Source of the DNA: Desulfobacteraceae bacterium
GTDB taxonomy: Bacteria > Desulfobacterota > DSM-4660 > Desulfatiglandales > HGW-15
Assembly: GCA_003819975.1 (NCBI GenBank)
Contig: RPPU01000129.1
Location: 1 to 9,338, forward strand
Reading direction: 5' to 3'
DNA length: 9,338 bases
Part shown: positions 5,477 to 9,338 of the stretch, in pieces
Layout: every line of letters begins with the position of its first letter
Position numbering within the stretch: the first letter of the stretch is position 1
Made by a program: the position numbers and the translations under genes
The notes under the pieces: model-generated
Seen by the model: only the letters and a program-made list of their open reading frames with translations
Told to the model about the DNA's origin: nothing
Database searches by the model: none

Positions 5477-7954
5477 ATGGCTGGTGAACGTTATAAACAT
5501 ATTTTTCTCCCCGGTCCCAACCATACTCAACCTTTCACGAATCCAAGACAGGGTAGCTCCGCTCCTCGAATTCGAGACAGAGACCGCATCCAACATGCCC
5601 AACACTTACAAAGATGTTTTGAAAAAGCCTGGGCTGAATTTGAAAAGCAAAGAAAAGCTGTTGTTCAGGTGGATCATCTGGGGGCTTATATTGAATTTGC
5701 CGGTGAGCCGAATTTTGACTTGGTAGTCAAGAGTTTGGAATCAAGGGGCTCAGGCATTCGTCTTCTTAATGTTCACCATGAAAATCAGAACGGCTTAACA
5801 ACCACTTTTGCAACTGTTTTTGTGCCTCATGAAAAACGCGGACATTTTCTGCGAAAAATTAACGCCTATTCGAAGCAAGAGACCAAATCGCATAAACCCA
5901 AAAACAAGGATTTGATCGACAGCATTTCCGATATTCATCTTGCTGTTCTGGAGTCTTTTTGGTGTTCGGATGAACGCGCTTTAATTCCCGGTAAAAATGC
6001 GGAATGGGTCGAGGTCTGGCTAAGTAGCGACTTGGATCGCATTGTTTCCGGTTTTGAGGCTTTACTGAAAAACCTGAATATCAAATCGGCTGAGGGTTCC
6101 TTGCGATTTCCTGAAAGATCCGTAAAACTCATTCAAGCCAACCGAAATCAATTGGAACAACTGATCGAATTTTCCGACGACATTGCTGAATTACGCTTGG
6201 CGAAGAAGGTTGCCTCTTTTTATCTTCAATTGGAAAACCGCGAGCAGGTGGAAATGGCGCAAAACCTTTTAAAAAGGTGCCGTTATGATAAAGATTCCGA
6301 TGTATTCATCTGTATTCTTGATACGGGCGTGAATCGCGGGCACTTGCTTTTGCAGTCAGTGATAGATGAAGCGGACCTCCATACCGTGCGTCCCGAATGG
6401 GGAGCCCATGATCATGAAAAGGGCGGTCATGGCACATTAATGGCAGGAACAGCTATATATGGCGATCTCTTGGATTTGCTTAATGAAACAGGAACGATAC
6501 ATGTTCAGCATCGATTGGAATCGGCTAAAATTTTACCGCCGCCGCCCGAAATGAATCTGCCGAAATTATGGGGAGATGTCACGGCTCAAGGAATAAGCCG
6601 TGCTGAAATCCAAGGACCTGAACGCAAACGGATTGTTTGCCTATCCGTCACGGCAACCGATAACAGGGATCGGGGGCGGCCTTCTTCTTGGTCGGGCGCA
6701 GTTGATGCATTGGCATCCGGTTATCATGATGGTAACCATCGATTTATTGTGGTCAGCGCCGGAAATATCGAGGATTCAAAGAGTTGGCTGAATTACCCCC
6801 ATGATAATCTTACAAATGAAATTCACGATCCGGGCCAAGCCTGGAATGCCCTTACTGTTGGAGCTTTTACGGAAAAAACCCTTATAACCGACCAAACGCT
6901 TCGTTCCTGGGAAGCTGTTGCTCCGGTCGGAGGTCTTTCCCCTTACAGTACCACTTCGGCAACCTGGCCGCGCAAGTGGCCTATCAAACCGGAAGTAGTG
7001 TTTGAAGGCGGAAATGTTGCGCGAGGCCCCAATAATTCTATTTCAAATATCGATGATCTGCAGTTGCTTTCTTTATCCCATGACCCTCAAGTCGCCCAAT
7101 TTGCGCCCTTCAATGCGACCAGTGCAGCCTGTGCGCAAGCTGCCCGCATGGCGGCTCAAATTCAAGCCCAATATCCGGAAGCATGGCCCGAAACCCTTAG
7201 AGCCTTGATCGTGCATTCCGCCGATTGGACCGACACTATGCGGGAGCAATTTCTACAGGGAGATACAAAGGGTTCTCGAGCGAATCTTTTACGTATTTGC
7301 GGTTACGGCAAACCCAACCTGGAAAAAGCGCTTTATTGTTTATCCAATTCTCTGACCTTGATTTCACAGACAATGTTACAACCCTTTAATAAGATTGAAG
7401 CTCGGTATGTCACATGGGATATGCATCTTTATAATCTCCCTTGGCCGCAGGATGTTTTATTGGAACTGGGTGAAACGCAGGTGAGTATGCGGGTTACACT
7501 TTCTTATTTTGTTGAACCCGGCCCAGGCGAAATCGGCTGGAAAAATCGTTATAGGTATGCGTCACATGCGCTTCGTTTTAAGGTAAACGGCCCAGGTGAA
7601 TCGGAAAGCGAATTTATACGACGTGTTAATAAGCAAGCACGGGACGATGAAGAAGCTCCTGATACAGAAGGTATCGGAAAGAAATGGTTGATTGGAAGCC
7701 AGAATAGAAACGTCGGCTCTATTCATTCGGATACTTGGCAAGGACCTGCAGTTGAATTATCCAGATCTAATTTGATCGCTGTTTATCCGGCTGTCGGCTG
7801 GTGGCGGGAGAGAAATCATTTGAATCGTTGGGATCGGAAATGCCGTTATTCATTGGTAGTATCGATTTATGCGCCGGAACAAGCAGTAGATATTTACACA
7901 CCGGTTGCAGTAAAAGTGGGGATAGTTGTTCCCATATCAATCCCCATAAATTGA
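5477..7954 (+). CDS. intracellular subtilisin-like S8 family peptidase
   Basis: The 825-residue serine protease has the full subtilase triad: Asp282 in CILDTG, His318 in GGHGTLMAG, and Ser549 in FNATSAACA. The oxyanion-hole Asn430 lies in VVSAGN. The catalytic domain covers about residues 270-620. It has no signal peptide or membrane segment, unlike most subtilases, so it should act in the cytoplasm. The first 270 residues open with HIFLPGPNHTQPF and PRQGSSAPRIRDRDR, a start I recall from S8 peptidases that neighbour AAA ATPases. They are followed by a helical/beta region of unknown fold that could be a pro- or sensor domain. The last 200 residues look beta-rich (VLLELGETQVSMRVTLSYFV). The ATG at 5477 follows the ATPase stop by 6 bases, with AAAGGA at 5461-5466. 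Likely an ATPase-controlled protease; the target is unknown. Confidence 0.93.
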   Translation: MAGERYKHIFLPGPNHTQPFTNPRQGSSAPRIRDRDRIQHAQHLQRCFEKAWAEFEKQRKAVVQVDHLGAYIEFAGEPNFDLVVKSLESRGSGIRLLNVHHENQNGLTTTFATVFVPHEKRGHFLRKINAYSKQETKSHKPKNKDLIDSISDIHLAVLESFWCSDERALIPGKNAEWVEVWLSSDLDRIVSGFEALLKNLNIKSAEGSLRFPERSVKLIQANRNQLEQLIEFSDDIAELRLAKKVASFYLQLENREQVEMAQNLLKRCRYDKDSDVFICILDTGVNRGHLLLQSVIDEADLHTVRPEWGAHDHEKGGHGTLMAGTAIYGDLLDLLNETGTIHVQHRLESAKILPPPPEMNLPKLWGDVTAQGISRAEIQGPERKRIVCLSVTATDNRDRGRPSSWSGAVDALASGYHDGNHRFIVVSAGNIEDSKSWLNYPHDNLTNEIHDPGQAWNALTVGAFTEKTLITDQTLRSWEAVAPVGGLSPYSTTSATWPRKWPIKPEVVFEGGNVARGPNNSISNIDDLQLLSLSHDPQVAQFAPFNATSAACAQAARMAAQIQAQYPEAWPETLRALIVHSADWTDTMREQFLQGDTKGSRANLLRICGYGKPNLEKALYCLSNSLTLISQTMLQPFNKIEARYVTWDMHLYNLPWPQDVLLELGETQVSMRVTLSYFVEPGPGEIGWKNRYRYASHALRFKVNGPGESESEFIRRVNKQARDDEEAPDTEGIGKKWLIGSQNRNVGSIHSDTWQGPAVELSRSNLIAVYPAVGWWRERNHLNRWDRKCRYSLVVSIYAPEQAVDIYTPVAVKVGIVVPISIPIN

Positions 7955-7990
7955 ATTGCAAATTAATCAACCCCCACGGAGCAACTTTCC

Positions 7991-8872
7991 ATGAATCAAT
8001 TGCCCTTTAGTCGTGAAAATCTTTTTAAAGCTTTCTTCTTCGGTGCTTTTCTCTTTCTCATCTACCAGTTGCTGCGCATATTGGCGGCCTTTGTGGGACC
8101 GCTCTTGTCCGCCATCACCCTGGTCATGATTTTTCATCCCGTGCACCGGTATATCCGCCGAAAATCAGGGAAACGCGAAAATATGGCGGCGGGCGTGAGC
8201 ACGGGACTGATCCTGTTTATTGTCATCGTTCCCGCCCTCTTTTTCCTGTGGTTGGTCACCAGACAGGCGGCAGTGGCTTATCCCGTTGTTCAAGAATGGG
8301 TCATGAGCGTTCAAACCGACAGCGCCCCCGTATCGCCAAGCAGGGCGTTTTCCGCAATCCATAAAGTGGAAGCCGTTGTCCAATCGTTCCTTTCCTCCTG
8401 GCAGATCGATTCCAGGGATGTCTTCCTCAATACCGTGGAACAATTGAGCAATAACCTCTCGACTTTGGGCACGTGGCTGGTCAAAAACGCCGCCTTTATG
8501 ATGCTTAATCTTTTTGTCATGGGATTTGCCCTCTTCTTTTTGTTTCGCGACGGCGAACGGATCGTGCGCCGCGTGATGGACCTGGTGCCCATGGAATCCA
8601 TTCACAAGGAACATATCTTGGATCGCCTCGATCAAACTCTCACGGCAGTGGTGCGGGGATCTTTTATCACCGCCGTCACTCAAGGTATTTTGGCGGGTAT
8701 TGGTTTCGCGGTGGTGGGTATCCCGTTTTCCATTTTGCTGGGTTTCTGCACAGCTTTTCTTGCGTTCATTCCCTTTGTGGGGGCGGCGGTGGCCTGGTTG
8801 CCGGCAAGCATTTATTTCTTCGCCACAGGTTCCCTCTGGAAAGGCGTTTTTCTGCTCGTCTGGGGGGCGTGA
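7991..8872 (+). CDS. AI-2E/PerM family membrane transporter, N-terminal 293 residues (ends at in-frame TGA)
   Basis: This multi-pass inner-membrane protein belongs to the PerM (UPF0118, AI-2E transporter) family, whose substrates are mostly uncertain. Membrane segments lie at about 12-30, 32-49, 66-90, 166-186, and in a hydrophobic block 223-292. A soluble region sits at about 91-165. Family marks are FFLFRDG (182-188), RGSFITAVTQGILAGIGF (222-239), and the FIPFVGA...WLPA segment (259-272). The frame ends at TGA 8870-8872 after LLVWGA, exactly where PerM proteins continue with VVSL-DN-L-P. That continuation follows in the same frame. The full frame, 7991-9103, would give about 370 residues, normal for the family. 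GGAG at 7978-7981, 9 bases upstream, supports the start. The gene begins 36 bases after the protease stop and could share its transcript. The product is probably a broken gene or carries a sequence error. Confidence 0.85.
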   Translation: MNQLPFSRENLFKAFFFGAFLFLIYQLLRILAAFVGPLLSAITLVMIFHPVHRYIRRKSGKRENMAAGVSTGLILFIVIVPALFFLWLVTRQAAVAYPVVQEWVMSVQTDSAPVSPSRAFSAIHKVEAVVQSFLSSWQIDSRDVFLNTVEQLSNNLSTLGTWLVKNAAFMMLNLFVMGFALFFLFRDGERIVRRVMDLVPMESIHKEHILDRLDQTLTAVVRGSFITAVTQGILAGIGFAVVGIPFSILLGFCTAFLAFIPFVGAAVAWLPASIYFFATGSLWKGVFLLVWGA

Positions 8873-9103
8873 GTGGTGAGCCTGGCGGACAATTTTCTCA
8901 AACCCATCATCATCGGGGAAAAGGCCCATTTGCCCGTTTTTCTTCTTTTCTTCGGCATCTTGGGCGGCCTGCAAGTCTACGGCGTTTTGGGCGGTTTGAT
9001 CGGCCCCCTGGTCATCACCAGCGTTCTGGCTTTTTCCAAAATTTACCGCGAAGAAATGAGTCAACCCGCGCCTGCGACCGACGACGCCCCGCCAAAACCG
9101 TAA
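8873..9103 (+). pseudogene. AI-2E/PerM family transporter, C-terminal 76 residues after the in-frame TGA
   Basis: Directly after TGA (8870-8872) the same frame continues as VVSLADNFLKPIIIGEKAHLP, the conserved PerM family segment. Two hydrophobic stretches (FLLFFGILGGLQVYGVLGGLIGPLVIT) and a short polar tail ending at TAA 9101-9103 follow. The first codon is GTG, so it could in theory restart here, but there is no separate Shine-Dalgarno and a lone C-terminal part would not make a transporter. It is best read with 7991-8872 as one interrupted gene. Because both halves share a frame, a single base substitution explains the break and an indel does not. Confidence 0.8.
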
Positions 9104-9147
9104 CCAACGCGGTTGATGCAAACCGGCGGGAGACTGTCAGGAAAAAT

Positions 9148-9230
9148 GGGATCAAATCCTTAAGCTTGACGAATTTGAAGATTTTCCAAACTGCTCCATT
9201 ATTTTTTTGTCAAGTTTCAAGATTTGACCC
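9148..9230. repeat. imperfect inverted repeat, possible mobile-element end
   Basis: TCAAATCCTTAAGCTTGAC (9152-9170) and the reverse complement of 9209-9227 match at 16 of 19 positions. The arms extend outward to GGG (9148-9150) and CCC (9228-9230) if one A is bulged. The 38-base loop ends in a run of T. It lies about 45 bases beyond the transporter stop and could act as a read-through block. The right arm recurs in the tandem repeat that follows, which favours an origin as a mobile or MITE-like repeat. Confidence 0.5.
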
Positions 9231-9283
9231 TCACAGTGTTTCAAGTTTCAAGATTTGACCCTCACAGTGTTTGACCCTCACAG
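9211..9283. repeat. 31-bp direct tandem repeat, two full copies plus a partial one
   Basis: 9211-9241 and 9242-9272 are identical 31-base units beginning CAAGTTTCAAGATTTGACCC. A third, partial copy overlaps their end: TTTGACCCTCACAG occurs at 9223-9236, 9254-9267 and 9270-9283. There are no spacers between units. The unit contains the right arm of the adjacent inverted repeat, so it looks like local duplication of a repeat end. Confidence 0.85.
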
Positions 9284-9338
9284 CGCCCTTACCGGCAATA
9301 TATGAAAGAGGGCCTATCTCAAGGAAACCGACCTGAAC
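9275..9338 (+). pseudogene. possible fragment of a REP-associated (Y1/IS200-like) transposase, cut by right edge
   Basis: After a TGA at 9272-9274 a frame stays open to the window end and reads SPQRPYRQYMKEGLSQGNRPE. From memory this resembles the YR-F---GL-QG-RPEL segment that follows the Y1 domain in REP-associated tyrosine transposases, just ahead of a GGGL-RS-GGW motif that would lie beyond the edge. The Y1 catalytic part is absent upstream, where repeats lie instead, so it would be a 5'-truncated remnant. Only 21 residues are visible. A fresh start at ATG 9302 is the alternative. Confidence 0.3.

Noticed and set aside
4453..7970. Short direct repeat AAATTAAT on both sides of the ATPase/protease pair as attachment or target duplication
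   Set aside because: Eight AT-only bases in AT-rich flanks are expected by chance, and there is no integrase or transposase next to them.
8870..8910. Selenocysteine decoding of the in-frame TGA
   Set aside because: I see no convincing SECIS hairpin just downstream, and PerM proteins are not known selenoproteins. A nonsense change or sequence error is simpler.
8165..9121. A long (318-codon) minus-strand open frame opposite the perM-like gene
   Set aside because: It is a shadow of a GC-biased membrane-protein gene: rich in His, Gln, Arg and Asp with no domain. The plus strand carries the clear family signature.
9211..9283. CRISPR-like direct repeats
   Set aside because: The units abut one another with no unique spacers and only about 2.4 copies, so this is a plain tandem repeat.

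Overview
The window looks like chromosomal DNA from a Gram-negative bacterium. Exported proteins have Sec or lipoprotein signals, there is a PBP4-type peptidoglycan hydrolase, Shine-Dalgarno sites are mostly good, and TAA, TAG and TGA are all used as terminal stops. The intergenic repeats (a TTCACCGC...GCGGTGAA inverted repeat and an ACCACAGAT / CTTCGTGACTTAGTGG type) are of a kind I associate with Desulfobacterota and similar large environmental genomes. That lineage guess rests on memory and is weak.

Left part (1-4290). Four genes run on the minus strand: dacB-like D-Ala-D-Ala carboxypeptidase (2833-4290), an HD-domain phosphohydrolase (1658-2458), a small lipoprotein (1070-1489) and a secreted protein with a CARDB-like domain that runs off the left edge (1-781). 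The gaps between them are 168 to 374 bp, so this is more likely a set of separately expressed genes than one tight operon. Two gaps (782-1069 and 2459-2832) are filled with inverted-repeat intergenic elements.

Centre (4291-7954). A divergent, very AT-rich spacer (35 G+C in the 120 bases 4381-4500, about 29%) precedes a compact two-gene plus-strand cassette. It encodes an AAA+ ATPase (4502-5470) and, 6 bases later, an 825-residue subtilisin-like S8 protease without a signal peptide (5477-7954). All AAA+ motifs and the whole Asp/His/Ser triad are intact. The pair reads as an ATP-controlled intracellular protease system. I infer a possible defence or stress-effector role, but the sequence does not prove it. 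This is the most interesting element in the window.

Right part (7991-9338). A PerM/AI-2E family membrane protein gene starts 36 bases after the protease gene. It is split by a single in-frame TGA at 8870-8872, with family-like sequence continuing in the same frame on the other side. The last 235 bases hold an imperfect inverted repeat, a 31-bp tandem repeat (two full copies plus a partial one) and the open edge of a reading frame resembling part of a REP-associated (Y1) transposase. This suggests mobile-element debris downstream.
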